A stretch of 64,000 bases of DNA from Flaviramulus basaltis (lineage in GTDB: Bacteria > Bacteroidota > Bacteroidia > Flavobacteriales > Flavobacteriaceae): assembly GCF_900114265.1 (NCBI RefSeq), contig NZ_FPKV01000004.1, forward strand, positions 124,001-188,000, read 5' to 3'. Shown piece by piece: positions 27,605-37,001 of this stretch. A program made the position numbers and the translations under genes. The notes under the pieces are model-generated. The model searched no databases, was not told the origin of the DNA, and saw nothing but the letters and a program-made list of their open reading frames with translations. Numbering within the stretch: position 1 is the stretch's first letter; every line of letters starts with the position of its first letter.

Positions 27605-29134
27605 ATGAAAAAATTATTTGCAATTTGTTTAATTGTTACTATCTATAACAATCAAATTTTAACTAGCCAAAATATTATGACTCATTCAGCAAAATTTGGT
27701 GTTTTTGAAAATCAAACCAATATTGGCAACCCTAAAAATAAAGGCGCCATAGACTTTAATTCTGATACACAGGAATATACCATAAGTGGTTCTGGAATAA
27801 ATGTCTGGGGAAGTACAGATCAATTTCAATATGTATACAAATCTATTCAGGGTGACTTTATTTTAAGAGCTCATGTTCAGTTTATAGGTGATGGTGTCGA
27901 TCCTCACAGAAAAATTGGTTGGATGGTTCGTAATAATTTAAGCGCCAATTCGCCCGAAGTTCATGCTTCAATTCATGGAGATGGTTTAACATCGTTACAA
28001 TACAGAAAAATCGATGGTGGTGAAACCGAACAAATTGTTGAATCTTTAGATAAAATGCCTCAAGTGGTTCAATTAGAACGCAGAGGAAACGATTATTACA
28101 TGTCTACAGCCAAATTTGGAGACTCTTTAGTTACCACAAAGCTAGAAGGTGTTTCTTTAAGAAATGAAGCTTTTGTTGGTTTATATGTATGTTCACATAA
28201 TGAAGATGTTATTGAAAAAGCTATTTTTAGTAATGTTAGAATTATAAAACCTGCTGCACCAGACTTTCAACCTTATAGAGATTATATAGGAAGTTATATG
28301 GAAACTATGAATGTTGAAACTGGACTTCGCAAAACCCTGTTCTATTCTGCACATTCCATACAAGCACCTAATTGGGTTAATAATGACAAAGAACTGGTTT
28401 ATAATTCAAACGGATTTTTATATCGCTATACATTTGAAAATGGAGAATCTCAGCAAATAAATACAGGTTTTGCCATTAATAACAATAACGATCATATTTT
28501 TTCTTTTGACGAAAAATTATTAGGCATTAGTCATCACAATCAAGATGATAATGGTACATCCTCAATTTATATTATGGATCCTAAAGGCGATTCTATTCCA
28601 CGAAAAATTACGCATGATGGTGTTGGTGCATCCTATTTACATGGTATTTCACCAGATAATAAAACCATTATTTACACAGCAAACAGAAAAGGTAAATACG
28701 ATATTTATGGGAGTGATATTGAAACCCGTGAAGAGTTTCAGTTAACAGATACTAAAGATTTAGATGATGGAAGTGAATATTCACCTGACGGAAAATATAT
28801 TTATTTCAACTCCAATAGAACAGGAAATATGCAACTTTGGCGTATGGATGCCGATGGAAGTAACCCTAAACAATTAACTTTTGATGAAAACGCAAAAGAT
28901 TGGTTTCCACATATTTCTCCAGATGGAAAATGGATAGCTTTTATTTCCTTTCCTCCTACTATTCCATTTGGTGATCATCCTTTCTACAAACATTGTACAT
29001 TACGTTTAATGCCAACTAATTTAAGCGAAAAACCAAAAATCATAGCATATTTATATGGCGGACAAGGAACCATTAATGTTCCTAGTTGGAGTAAAGATAG
29101 TAAGCATATTTCGTTTGTATCTAATAGCAATTAA
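27605..29134 (+). CDS. TolB-like beta-propeller protein with N-terminal concanavalin-type domain
   Basis: A 509-residue exported protein (signal peptide at about 1-21, TSQN). Residues 35-215 look like a DUF1349/concanavalin-type beta-sandwich (SIQGDFILRAHVQFIGDG). The rest forms PD40 propeller blades: HISPDGKWIAF, EYSPDGKYIYFNSNRTGNMQLWRMDADGS-like repeats and SWSKDSKHISFVS. It resembles TolB-type proteins in fold only; there is no Tol-Pal context. In this operon it may bind the glycoside or its breakdown product. It is 16 bases after the dehydrogenase subunit gene and 11 before the DUF1080 gene. Confidence 0.87.
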   Translation: MKKLFAICLIVTIYNNQILTSQNIMTHSAKFGVFENQTNIGNPKNKGAIDFNSDTQEYTISGSGINVWGSTDQFQYVYKSIQGDFILRAHVQFIGDGVDPHRKIGWMVRNNLSANSPEVHASIHGDGLTSLQYRKIDGGETEQIVESLDKMPQVVQLERRGNDYYMSTAKFGDSLVTTKLEGVSLRNEAFVGLYVCSHNEDVIEKAIFSNVRIIKPAAPDFQPYRDYIGSYMETMNVETGLRKTLFYSAHSIQAPNWVNNDKELVYNSNGFLYRYTFENGESQQINTGFAINNNNDHIFSFDEKLLGISHHNQDDNGTSSIYIMDPKGDSIPRKITHDGVGASYLHGISPDNKTIIYTANRKGKYDIYGSDIETREEFQLTDTKDLDDGSEYSPDGKYIYFNSNRTGNMQLWRMDADGSNPKQLTFDENAKDWFPHISPDGKWIAFISFPPTIPFGDHPFYKHCTLRLMPTNLSEKPKIIAYLYGGQGTINVPSWSKDSKHISFVSNSN

Positions 29135-29145
29135 ACTAAAGACTT

Positions 29146-30021
29146 ATGAAAAACAGTATTAAATTATTAGTAATTATTCTTTTTTCATTTGTTTTAAATT
29201 GCAAAAACAATAAAAATCAAAAGGAAGAAATAGCGCAAGAAGATAAATGGATTAGCTTATTTAACGGAAAAGATTTAACAGGCTGGGATACAAACTTAGG
29301 TATGCATTATGAAGAAGGTCAAGATATTTGGAATCAAAAAGCACTTACTAATTATAAACCTTTTGGTATAAACAATGATTCTTTAAAGGTGTTTTCTGTT
29401 GTTGAAGTTGATGGAGAAGCTGCTTTAAGGTTGTCTGGAGAAGTTTATGGTGGCATTTCTACTGTTGATGAATTTGAAAATTATCATTTGCAAGTTGAGT
29501 TTAAATGGGGAACATTAAAATTTGCACCTCGTTTAGACGTTGTTAGAGATAGTGGTATTCTTTATCATGGAAATGGAGAACAAGGTACAGAAGCTGGCTT
29601 TTGGTTACGCTCTCAAGAAATGCAAGTACAAGAAGGAGATTGTGGGGATTATTGGGGAATTGCAGGAGCACAAGTGAATGTTAGAACCGAAATGCGTGCA
29701 GATAGTTTATATCAATACAACCCGAAAGGTGAGTTACGTCATTTTGGTGATGGTAGTGAATTAGGTAGAAATGTAAAGAAATTTCCTGATGCCGAAAAAC
29801 CAACAGGAGAATGGAATACATTAGATTTATATACTTTTGGTGACAAAAGTGCACATGTTGTAAATGGTGCTGTAACTATGATTTTAGAAAACTCAAGAAT
29901 TACTATTGACAGTATTACTAAACCACTCACAAAAGGGAAAATACAATTACAAGTTGAAGGTGCAGAAATATATTACAGACATATAAAAATTAAAACTCTG
30001 GATGAATTTCCAGAGTTTTAA
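29146..30021 (+). CDS. DUF1080 protein, likely 3-keto-disaccharide hydrolase
   Basis: A 291-residue lipoprotein (MKNSIKLLVIILFSFVLNC). The mature part is the DUF1080 concanavalin-like fold: WISLFNGKDLTGWDTN, then YHLQVEFKWGT, DSGILYHGNG, and a C-terminal GKIQLQVEGAEIYYRHIKIK. DUF1080 members include enzymes that cleave 3-keto-glycosides, which fits the upstream GMC dehydrogenase. The substrate is not identifiable from sequence. The 3' end of the coding region forms the first arm of a terminator hairpin (29992-30001). Confidence 0.9.
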   Translation: MKNSIKLLVIILFSFVLNCKNNKNQKEEIAQEDKWISLFNGKDLTGWDTNLGMHYEEGQDIWNQKALTNYKPFGINNDSLKVFSVVEVDGEAALRLSGEVYGGISTVDEFENYHLQVEFKWGTLKFAPRLDVVRDSGILYHGNGEQGTEAGFWLRSQEMQVQEGDCGDYWGIAGAQVNVRTEMRADSLYQYNPKGELRHFGDGSELGRNVKKFPDAEKPTGEWNTLDLYTFGDKSAHVVNGAVTMILENSRITIDSITKPLTKGKIQLQVEGAEIYYRHIKIKTLDEFPEF

Positions 30022-30027
30022 TTTTTT
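29992..30027. terminator. Terminator embedded in the end of the DUF1080 gene
   Basis: AAAACTCTGG (29992-30001) and CCAGAGTTTT (30010-30019) form a stem inside the last codons, followed by T-rich sequence on both strands. It can serve the DUF1080 operon and the convergent gene ending at 30026. Confidence 0.75.
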
Positions 30028-31444
30028 ATCTAGCTATTACGTTTAATGATACTGTAAGTAAGTTTCCAGAACCAGTAAAACGTTCTGCCCAAACTTCAAT
30101 AAAATCGCCAGGAGACATTTGAATTGATCCTACTATAGAAACTGCTCCAACATCATTATTAGCTCCAACTTCTCTGTAAACTCTTGTATTTGGTATAACA
30201 ACACCATTTTTTGCTAAATAGAAAATGAATATTGCATTATTATTATTCCCTTGAAAAGATAAACTTCCTGTAACACCAAAGTATCTTGTTTTTTTACCAT
30301 CATAAACAATTCTGTTATTGGTAGCACTAGTGAACCTAAATAAATTATTAGACGCCGTATTTCCTTCTATTTTTTTTGGAACACCAGTTGTAAAGGTAGT
30401 TGGAGCTCCTGATCCAATGGCATAATTCAAGTTAATATCGCCAGTTGCAACATCGTCTGTTTCAACTAATATTCCAGGGCTATTTATATCCCAATCTCTA
30501 GTGAAATTATATCCTATATAAGGAGAACTCCCGTTTATGTAATTACCTCCACCATAAAAATCTACAATCCGCATTCCTGCTCCTCCATTTATTAAAGTAA
30601 TCCCAGTTACATCAACAGCTGCAGTTGCTGTAGTAATATTACAAAAACCTCCTTGTTTTGTTATTACATCGAATACTCCAACAAATGTTTCATAAATACC
30701 TCCATTTGAACTATCCCATCCTGTAGATTGTAAAAGTAATTGACTAATATTAGTATAAGTAATACCATTTGTATTATTAAGATATTGAATTATACTTAAA
30801 AAAACAAGATTAAAATTGGATATGGAACCCACTGAACTAGAATTAGCTACAATACAATCTCTAAATGTAAGTGCTTCAACTCCTGTTCCTACTAAATTAA
30901 AAACATTTCCACTTGCAGCTATCAAAGTTAACCCTTTTACAGAACCACCGGAACTACCTGAAAATATATCTCCAGAACCAACTAATACATCTTCATTTGT
31001 ATCCTCCCCAATTATATAGGCATTATTTAAATTTATAGGAACAGCTAAATTAATAGTTCCATTAATCTCATATAATGTATTTGTGTCGAGTAAATATTCT
31101 GTTCCTCCTCCTGCAGTCAATTCATCAGCTAAATCAGCATCAGATTTTATTAATTTGTAATTATCTCGTTTTTCAGCACCTTCTAATGGCAACCAGTTGG
31201 TGCTATCGTAAAAATAAAAAACATTCTCATCAATATCAAAAACCAATAAACCTTCAGCAGGTGTAGCAATAGCAATTCGCTGTGCAGTAGTCATTCTTGG
31301 TGCCAACATACCTTGGGTTGTTGATTCAATCTCTAAAATAGAAGATGGATCTGGGTTGGTTGTGCCAATTCCAACCTGAGAAAAAGTATTATTACCAATA
31401 AGAAAAAATAAGGACACAGCAAAACAGAGAAATCTATTATCCAT
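30026..31444 (-). CDS. Flavobacterial surface protein with GIGTTNP repeat head
   Basis: A 472-residue exported protein (signal peptide to about 22, TFSQ). The mature start VGIGTTNPDPSSILEIESTTQG is the hallmark of many Bacteroidota surface and tail-fibre-like proteins. The following LVFDIDENVFYFYDSTNWLPL is a standard second part. The rest is strand-rich with many Gly/Thr/Asn residues and no recognisable catalytic motif; it may be a parallel beta-helix with a C-terminal TNF-like head. There is no T9SS C-terminal domain. Its function is unknown. Confidence 0.83.
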   Translation of the reverse strand: MDNRFLCFAVSLFFLIGNNTFSQVGIGTTNPDPSSILEIESTTQGMLAPRMTTAQRIAIATPAEGLLVFDIDENVFYFYDSTNWLPLEGAEKRDNYKLIKSDADLADELTAGGGTEYLLDTNTLYEINGTINLAVPINLNNAYIIGEDTNEDVLVGSGDIFSGSSGGSVKGLTLIAASGNVFNLVGTGVEALTFRDCIVANSSSVGSISNFNLVFLSIIQYLNNTNGITYTNISQLLLQSTGWDSSNGGIYETFVGVFDVITKQGGFCNITTATAAVDVTGITLINGGAGMRIVDFYGGGNYINGSSPYIGYNFTRDWDINSPGILVETDDVATGDINLNYAIGSGAPTTFTTGVPKKIEGNTASNNLFRFTSATNNRIVYDGKKTRYFGVTGSLSFQGNNNNAIFIFYLAKNGVVIPNTRVYREVGANNDVGAVSIVGSIQMSPGDFIEVWAERFTGSGNLLTVSLNVIAR

Positions 31445-31597
31445 AATAAATTTGTTAATTAGTTAATAGGGTTAATTTGGGAGGCTAACTAAAGTAAAGG
31501 TACAAAAAATACTACATATAATAATAATTACGACCTAAAAAAAATGTCTATATTGTAATTTAATAATCTGAATGTGAAATACAGAAAAGACTTTATT

Positions 31598-32740
31598 TTA
31601 ATCAACAAACTCTTTTAAAACACCAATAACATAATCTACTTCTTCTTTAGTATTAAAAATACTGAATGAGAAACGAATTGATGGTTTTTCTAAATCTTCA
31701 TTACTTAAAATCTCTGTTAAAACATGCGATTTTTTCGAGCTACCACTCTGGCATGCACTCCCTCTAGAGCATGCAATACCTTTTAAATCTAACTGAAATA
31801 ATAACATAGCGGCCTTTTTTTGTGATATTGGTAAACATACATTTACAAGCGTGTATGTGCTCTTTTTAAAATCTGAAGAATAGCCATTAAAAGCTACAAG
31901 TGGTATTTCTTTTTTTATTTTATTTAAAAAGTATTCCTTTAGTTCTTTAACATAAAGTTTTTCTTTATCTAAATTATCGTAAGCCGTTTTTAAAGCTATT
32001 TCCAAACCTACAATATTATGAACGCTTTCTGTACCAGCTCGTAAACCTCTCTCTTGTTCACCTCCTATAACCAAAGGTTTTAAAGCAGAGTTTTTTCTAA
32101 TAAAAGCAAAACCTACGCCTTTTGGCCCATGAAATTTATGAGCTGCAGCAACTAAAAAGTCAATTGGGATCTCTTGTAAATCCAATTTATAATGTCCTAC
32201 AGATTGTACTGCATCACTATGAAATAAGGTATTATTCGCTTTACATAAATTCGCAACACGCTTTAAATCTAAAATATTTCCTATTTCATTATTAATATGC
32301 ATTAAGCTTACTAGCGTTTTTTCTTCTGATTTTAGTAAAGTTTCTAAGTGTAAAAAATCAATACACCCATCACTATCTAAATTCACATAACTTACAGATA
32401 CATGATAATCTTTTTGAAGTTCTTCGACTGTGTGCAAAACAGCATGATGTTCAATTTTTGAAGTAATTATATGTTTTACTTTTAAATCTTTAACGGCGCT
32501 TTTTAACACCAAATTATCTGCTTCTGTACCACCAGATGTAAATATAATTTCACTCGCAGAAACGTTTAAATAACTAGCGATGGTTTTTCTAGACTTTTCA
32601 ATTAACGTTTTTGATGATCTACCAAAACTATGTGAAGATGATGGGTTTCCAAAACTATTTTTCATAACATCAATAATGGCATTTACAACTTCATCTCGCA
32701 TTGGTGTAGTAGCAGCATTATCAAAATATATTGGATTCAT
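31598..32740 (-). CDS. Cysteine desulfurase (NifS/IscS type)
   Basis: A 380-residue PLP enzyme that removes sulfur from cysteine for Fe-S clusters or tRNA thiolation. It starts MNPIYFDNAATTPMRDEV. The PLP lysine lies in AAAHKFHGPKGVGF and the catalytic Cys in GIACSRGSACQSG, and both are intact. It is a class I (IscS/NifS) rather than SufS-type sequence. No iscU or suf gene is in the window, so its partner cannot be stated. A -7 element lies at 32786-32793. Confidence 0.93.
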   Translation of the reverse strand: MNPIYFDNAATTPMRDEVVNAIIDVMKNSFGNPSSSHSFGRSSKTLIEKSRKTIASYLNVSASEIIFTSGGTEADNLVLKSAVKDLKVKHIITSKIEHHAVLHTVEELQKDYHVSVSYVNLDSDGCIDFLHLETLLKSEEKTLVSLMHINNEIGNILDLKRVANLCKANNTLFHSDAVQSVGHYKLDLQEIPIDFLVAAAHKFHGPKGVGFAFIRKNSALKPLVIGGEQERGLRAGTESVHNIVGLEIALKTAYDNLDKEKLYVKELKEYFLNKIKKEIPLVAFNGYSSDFKKSTYTLVNVCLPISQKKAAMLLFQLDLKGIACSRGSACQSGSSKKSHVLTEILSNEDLEKPSIRFSFSIFNTKEEVDYVIGVLKEFVD

Positions 32741-32785
32741 CTATTTGTTTATATTTTAAGTTAAAAAAACATCAGTTTGAAAGAC

Positions 32786-32793
32786 CAAAAATA
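32786..32793 (-). promoter_or_regulatory. -7 promoter element (TAttTTTG) of the cysteine desulfurase gene
   Basis: An exact TAnnTTTG match on the reverse strand, 45 bases before ATG 32740. Confidence 0.5.
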
Positions 32794-32843
32794 CTTGAAA
32801 TAAAATTATTATCAATAAGCTACGTTATAAATAACAATTCTAT

Positions 32844-32851
32844 TATTTTTG
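32844..32851 (+). promoter_or_regulatory. -7 promoter element (TAttTTTG) of the calcium-repeat lipoprotein gene
   Basis: An exact match, 18 bases before ATG 32870, implying a leader of about 10 bases. Confidence 0.5.
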
Positions 32852-32869
32852 CCTTAAAACCCAAACACA

Positions 32870-33796
32870 ATGCGCAAGGTATTCTATCTATTTCTATCTG
32901 TAAGTTTATTGTTTATTTATTCATGTGATGATGGAGATATTATTACTGTAGAATTAGAGTTTGAAGATTCTTTTAAAGCTTGTCAAGGAAGCAATAGTTT
33001 AGTATTATATAAAACCAAAGATGACCCATCAGAATCTTTATCTTTAAGAATTAACAACCTAACACTTACTCAAATTCTTACCGTTGGTACTAATAATACT
33101 TTTGAAAGAACTATTACAATAAACTCTACAAACCCATTTAATTACAGAACATATAGTAACACAAAACTCCCAAATGATTTGTTTTGTAATGATATCCCAA
33201 ATTCTGAAGTAGAAATTGTTGATGACACAGAAAGCACAAGCGGCACAGCATTACTAAAAACAGTTTTAACCGAAGACGATCTTGACGATATCCCTTCAGC
33301 TTTTGAAGACTTAAACAGTAATGATGATTTAACTGATGATGATACCGACGGAGATACTATACCTAATTACATTGATGCAGATGATGATGGTGATAATGTT
33401 TTAACAAAAAATGAAAACCCAGACCCAAATGGCGATGGCGATTTTAGTGATGCACAGGATACAGATGGTGATGGTATTCCAGATTATTTAGATGATGATG
33501 ATGATGGTGATGGTGTTTTAACGCGTGATGAAGAAAACGATTCTTCTGATAATAACCCAGCTAACGACCTTACCAATGGTGAAATAACAGATTATTTAAA
33601 CCCTCTTGTAGCTAATACAGTTCCTGCAACTGCTTATAGAGAACATACCATATCAAAAAGCTATATAGTAACCTTAACACTTTATAATATTGATTTGGGT
33701 TTGATATCCTACGATGAGTTTGAATTTGGTGTTTTAGAGGCTAGTGCTATTCCAACTAGTTCTAAAAGCAGAAAGATTACCCCAACATTTAACTAA
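32870..33796 (+). CDS. Lipoprotein with acidic thrombospondin type 3-like repeats
   Basis: A 308-residue lipoprotein (MRKVFYLFLSVSLLFIYSC). Residues about 160-225 are a run of Asp-rich repeats (DTDGDTIPNYIDADDDGD, DTDGDGIPDYLDDDDDGDGV), the DxDGDxxPD pattern of calcium-binding thrombospondin type 3/EF-hand-like motifs. These usually link domains in secreted Bacteroidota proteins, so calcium stiffening at the cell surface is likely. The N-terminal ~140 residues have no motif I recognise. The stop codon overlaps that of the convergent Smr gene by four bases. Confidence 0.86.
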   Translation: MRKVFYLFLSVSLLFIYSCDDGDIITVELEFEDSFKACQGSNSLVLYKTKDDPSESLSLRINNLTLTQILTVGTNNTFERTITINSTNPFNYRTYSNTKLPNDLFCNDIPNSEVEIVDDTESTSGTALLKTVLTEDDLDDIPSAFEDLNSNDDLTDDDTDGDTIPNYIDADDDGDNVLTKNENPDPNGDGDFSDAQDTDGDGIPDYLDDDDDGDGVLTRDEENDSSDNNPANDLTNGEITDYLNPLVANTVPATAYREHTISKSYIVTLTLYNIDLGLISYDEFEFGVLEASAIPTSSKSRKITPTFN

Positions 33797-34356
33797 TTTG
33801 TAGCTACGTTTTGAAAAATGTAAACTTCGGTTGCGCCTAACCCGTATTTTTGGTAGTTAGCATCGTAAAATTTTACATTATTATAGCGTCCAAAAAGATA
33901 TTCTAATTCCATTTTGAGTACACCCTCACCTATACCATGAATAAATACTATTTTTTGAATTCTTTTAGATATTGCAAAATCTAGTTTACGCCTAGCAGTA
34001 TCTAATTGAAGTGTTAACATGTCATGATTACTCATTCCTTTTGGAGATTTAATTAATTGATTAATATGTAAATCTACTTCCATTGTAGGCTCATAACGCT
34101 CTTTAGCCTTCGTTTTAACTTGTTTTCTTCTTTTGTGAGATTCTTTTTCAACTACAATATCATTTATATTGTCGTGTAAGAATAACTCAGATTTAAGTGA
34201 TTGTGTTTTTTGCTTTTTCACAAGTTCATTGCTTTTAAAATTAATTAAAAAACCCTCTTCTGTTTCAATTGAAATCGTATCACCTAATACTTTTTTCACA
34301 ACACCAGATAAATCTTCATCTAAAACCAAAACAAAATCTCCCACTTTAAATGTCAT
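33793..34356 (-). CDS. Smr domain protein with N-terminal DUF2027-like barrel
   Basis: A 187-residue protein. The N-terminal ~50 residues form a small KOW/SH3-like barrel (KVGDFVLVLDEDLSGVVKKV). The C-terminal Smr domain has EVDLHINQL and HGIGEGVLKMEL, the DLH and HGxGxG signatures of the MutS2 C-terminal nuclease-like fold. Its role is probably nucleic-acid related, but I cannot specify it. A 68-residue membrane-protein gene starts just upstream with a gap of two bases, so they form an operon. Confidence 0.88.
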   Translation of the reverse strand: MTFKVGDFVLVLDEDLSGVVKKVLGDTISIETEEGFLINFKSNELVKKQKTQSLKSELFLHDNINDIVVEKESHKRRKQVKTKAKERYEPTMEVDLHINQLIKSPKGMSNHDMLTLQLDTARRKLDFAISKRIQKIVFIHGIGEGVLKMELEYLFGRYNNVKFYDANYQKYGLGATEVYIFQNVATN

Positions 34357-34358
34357 AA

Positions 34359-34565
34359 CTATTCGTTTTCTAATTTCTTATCATCATTATTATCATTTTC
34401 GACATCACGCTTACTAGGTATATTTCTAGATATTCTATAAACACCAATCATAAGTAAAACAATACCACAAATTAGTATATATTGGTTTTGATTTGCTCCT
34501 GCTTTAGCATACATAGCTACAAAAGCACCAACAATAATTAAAATATAGTTTAAATATTTCATCAT
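34359..34565 (-). CDS. Small two-helix membrane protein (68 aa)
   Basis: A 68-residue protein with two hydrophobic segments (YILIIVGAFVAMYA and YILICGIVLLMIGVYRI) and a charged, Asp/Asn-rich C-terminal tail. Two consecutive ATG codons occur; either could be used. It is tightly coupled to the Smr gene downstream. No function can be assigned. A -7 element at 34587-34594 supports it as the operon's first gene. Confidence 0.75.
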   Translation of the reverse strand: MMKYLNYILIIVGAFVAMYAKAGANQNQYILICGIVLLMIGVYRISRNIPSKRDVENDNNDDKKLENE

Positions 34566-34586
34566 AAATTATTAAAATTCAAACCA

Positions 34587-34594
34587 CAAAATTA
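34587..34594 (-). promoter_or_regulatory. -7 promoter element (TAatTTTG) of the membrane protein/Smr operon
   Basis: An exact TAnnTTTG match on the reverse strand, 21 bases before ATG 34565. Confidence 0.5.
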
Positions 34595-34701
34595 CATTAA
34601 AAATTTATACTCATAGAGTAATTCATTAATTGACTCAAAAATTAATTTTCGTTGAAATGCATTTTTAATTCGTTAAAATACGCTTATTTATAGATAAATG
34701 G

Positions 34702-34709
34702 TATATTTG
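34702..34709 (+). promoter_or_regulatory. -7 promoter element (TAtaTTTG) of the T9SS cargo gene
   Basis: An exact match, 27 bases before ATG 34737. Confidence 0.5.
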
Positions 34710-34736
34710 TTAATATATAACTAAGTTTTTATTTGT

Positions 34737-36647
34737 ATGCTCAACAAATTCACTTTTCTCCTACTGTTATTAACTGCTAATTTTATTTTTAGCCAAGATT
34801 TATATGTTTCTGATAATAGCTATTTATATGCTAGAGATGTTGTCGTTTTCGTAAATGATGATATTAGACTTGAAACCCCAACATCAAACTTGTTTTTTAG
34901 AGGTGATGCTCAACTTATACAAAACACAGACACAAAAAATTCTGATGCTGGAGAGCTTTCTATATATCAAAACCAAACCACAAACGTATATGAGTATAAT
35001 TATTGGTGTTCACCAGTAGGAGTTAGTATTGATGGAACTGTACAAGATAATGTAGTCTTTGATGGTACAAATATTCATGATCCAGATGACGACACTGATG
35101 TAACCAATGTTTTATCAATTGCTTACTCATTCACAACAGCTTATAATGGAACTGCAACAGAACTTTCCAATTATTGGATTTATACTCTAATTGATGGAGA
35201 AGGATACTACAGTTGGAATCAAGTTTTTGATACAGGTTTAATAGATACAGGTTATGGATTCACACTTAAAGGAAGCACAAACCCAAATAATGTTTTAGAT
35301 TTTAGAGGAAGACCTAATAATGGTACTATAACGGTAAGTTGTGCTTTTGATGGCACAGACAATCAACCAACTTCTGGAACACTAGACACCGCAGAAACAT
35401 TAACAGGTAACCCTTACCCTTCTGCTTTAGATTTAAAACTATTTATTATAGGTAATACTAGTATAGCGGACGGAGGTACAGCAGCTGCAACTATTTTAAG
35501 TGGTGAAATATTTTTTTGGGAACAAAAAGTAAAAAACTCTCATTACTTAGCAGATTATGAAGGTGGATATGGAGTTTACACACCAGGAGAATTAGTAAAT
35601 TTAGCAGATAACGGTACATACGCAACAGCTGCTTTTGAAGATTACAACCAAGATGGAAGTACAAACAGCACGACTACATTAAATACCACAGATTATAGCA
35701 CTAATAATGCAAGACGATTTGCTGCTGTAGGTCAAGGGTTTGTAATACAAAGCAATAATGTTACCAATGGTGGTCTTGTAACTTTTAATAATTCTATGCG
35801 TCTATATTTACCTGAGGATTCAAATGCTATAGGTAATGGTTCTATTTTTGCTAAAAATGGAAATTCAAAAAATAATGAAGATACTGAAAATGAAATTGTT
35901 GTTATGTCTCATAATGGTTTAGACTACAAATCTATTATTGAAAACCCAACTATTGTTCCAGAAATAAGACTTCACACATATATAAATAACACCTTTTATA
36001 AAGAAAACGTCATAGCATTTAGAGAGACTACTCCAGATAACAATACTTATAATCGTTTTTATGATGGTGGTAACATAAATGAATTAAGCTCTGATGCTTA
36101 TTTAATTTCTAGTAATAAAGAATTGGTTATTAAATCAATTAATTATGATGAAAGCACAAGGATACCTTTTGGTCTTAAGGCGTCAAAAGACAATACTTTG
36201 TTTAACATTAAAATTCATAAACTAAAAGACATTCCAGAAAGTGTAAGTGTTTATGTATTTGATAATGAAAATAACACATATACAGATGTTAAAAACGGCA
36301 CTTTGGAAGTTACTTTAAATAGCGGAATTCACAACAATCGTTTTGAAATCACCTTTGCAAAAAACAGTCTAGATATTGTAGATAATACATTCACTGATTT
36401 TGAAATATTGCAAAATAACAGTATTTCACAGTTAAAACTTATTAATCCAACTGGCTTATCTATAAAATCTATAAATGTATTTGATGTTTCTGGAAAAAAA
36501 GTTTTAGTAGACAAAATAAATTCAACGAAAAGTGAATACAGCTATTCAACAAAATCATTTAGTAATGGTGTTTATATTGTTAAAATTACATCTTCAAATA
36601 ATCAAATTTTCAATAAGAAAGTAGTTGTTAGTAATAAAAATAATTAA
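34737..36647 (+). CDS. T9SS type A sorting domain-containing secreted protein
   Basis: A 636-residue protein with a signal peptide (FTFLLLLLTANFIFSQ) and a C-terminal type IX secretion sorting domain of about 80 residues. The domain reads LKLINPTGLSIKSINVFDVSGKKV, then SKSFSNGVYIVKI-like (STKSFSNGVYIVKITS) and KKVVVSNK. The domain directs passage across the outer membrane and cell-surface attachment or release. The long middle has no catalytic motif I can name; it contains many Asn/Thr/Gly residues and YNYWCSPVG, which recurs in flavobacterial secreted proteins. It is a likely surface structural protein or adhesin. Confidence 0.9.
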   Translation: MLNKFTFLLLLLTANFIFSQDLYVSDNSYLYARDVVVFVNDDIRLETPTSNLFFRGDAQLIQNTDTKNSDAGELSIYQNQTTNVYEYNYWCSPVGVSIDGTVQDNVVFDGTNIHDPDDDTDVTNVLSIAYSFTTAYNGTATELSNYWIYTLIDGEGYYSWNQVFDTGLIDTGYGFTLKGSTNPNNVLDFRGRPNNGTITVSCAFDGTDNQPTSGTLDTAETLTGNPYPSALDLKLFIIGNTSIADGGTAAATILSGEIFFWEQKVKNSHYLADYEGGYGVYTPGELVNLADNGTYATAAFEDYNQDGSTNSTTTLNTTDYSTNNARRFAAVGQGFVIQSNNVTNGGLVTFNNSMRLYLPEDSNAIGNGSIFAKNGNSKNNEDTENEIVVMSHNGLDYKSIIENPTIVPEIRLHTYINNTFYKENVIAFRETTPDNNTYNRFYDGGNINELSSDAYLISSNKELVIKSINYDESTRIPFGLKASKDNTLFNIKIHKLKDIPESVSVYVFDNENNTYTDVKNGTLEVTLNSGIHNNRFEITFAKNSLDIVDNTFTDFEILQNNSISQLKLINPTGLSIKSINVFDVSGKKVLVDKINSTKSEYSYSTKSFSNGVYIVKITSSNNQIFNKKVVVSNKNN

Positions 36648-36716
36648 ACTTCTTTTATTTATTTCTTAATTCGCTTTTAGTATTTTAGCGCATCATAATT
36701 TCTATTATATAAGTTT

Positions 36717-36992
36717 ATGGAAGATTATATGTTACCCTGTTTAAACAAAAAACTACTTGGTTTTGAGTGTATGGGTTGTGGCATACAACGGGCACTTTCT
36801 CTAATTTTTCAAGGTGAATTCGTTGAAGCATTTTATATGTATCCTGCCATTTACAGTTTAATTGCTCTTTTTTTAACTATTGGCTTAAATATTTTCTTTA
36901 AATTTAAAAATTCGAATATAGTAATTGGAGCACTAGCAATTATTTCAGTAGCTACAATTGTAATAAGCTATATTATTAAAATAATCATTTAA
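36717..36992 (+). CDS. DUF2752 membrane protein
   Basis: A 91-residue protein with the DUF2752 signature LGFECMGCGIQRAL (C-x2-C and GxxRA) followed by hydrophobic helices (AIYSLIALFLTIGLNIFF and VIGALAIISVATIVISYII). The family occurs across Bacteria and its function is unknown. It is 9 bases upstream of a CCC-motif membrane protein gene, and the two are probably co-transcribed. Confidence 0.87.
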   Translation: MEDYMLPCLNKKLLGFECMGCGIQRALSLIFQGEFVEAFYMYPAIYSLIALFLTIGLNIFFKFKNSNIVIGALAIISVATIVISYIIKIII

Positions 36993-37001
36993 AAATCACA
37001 C

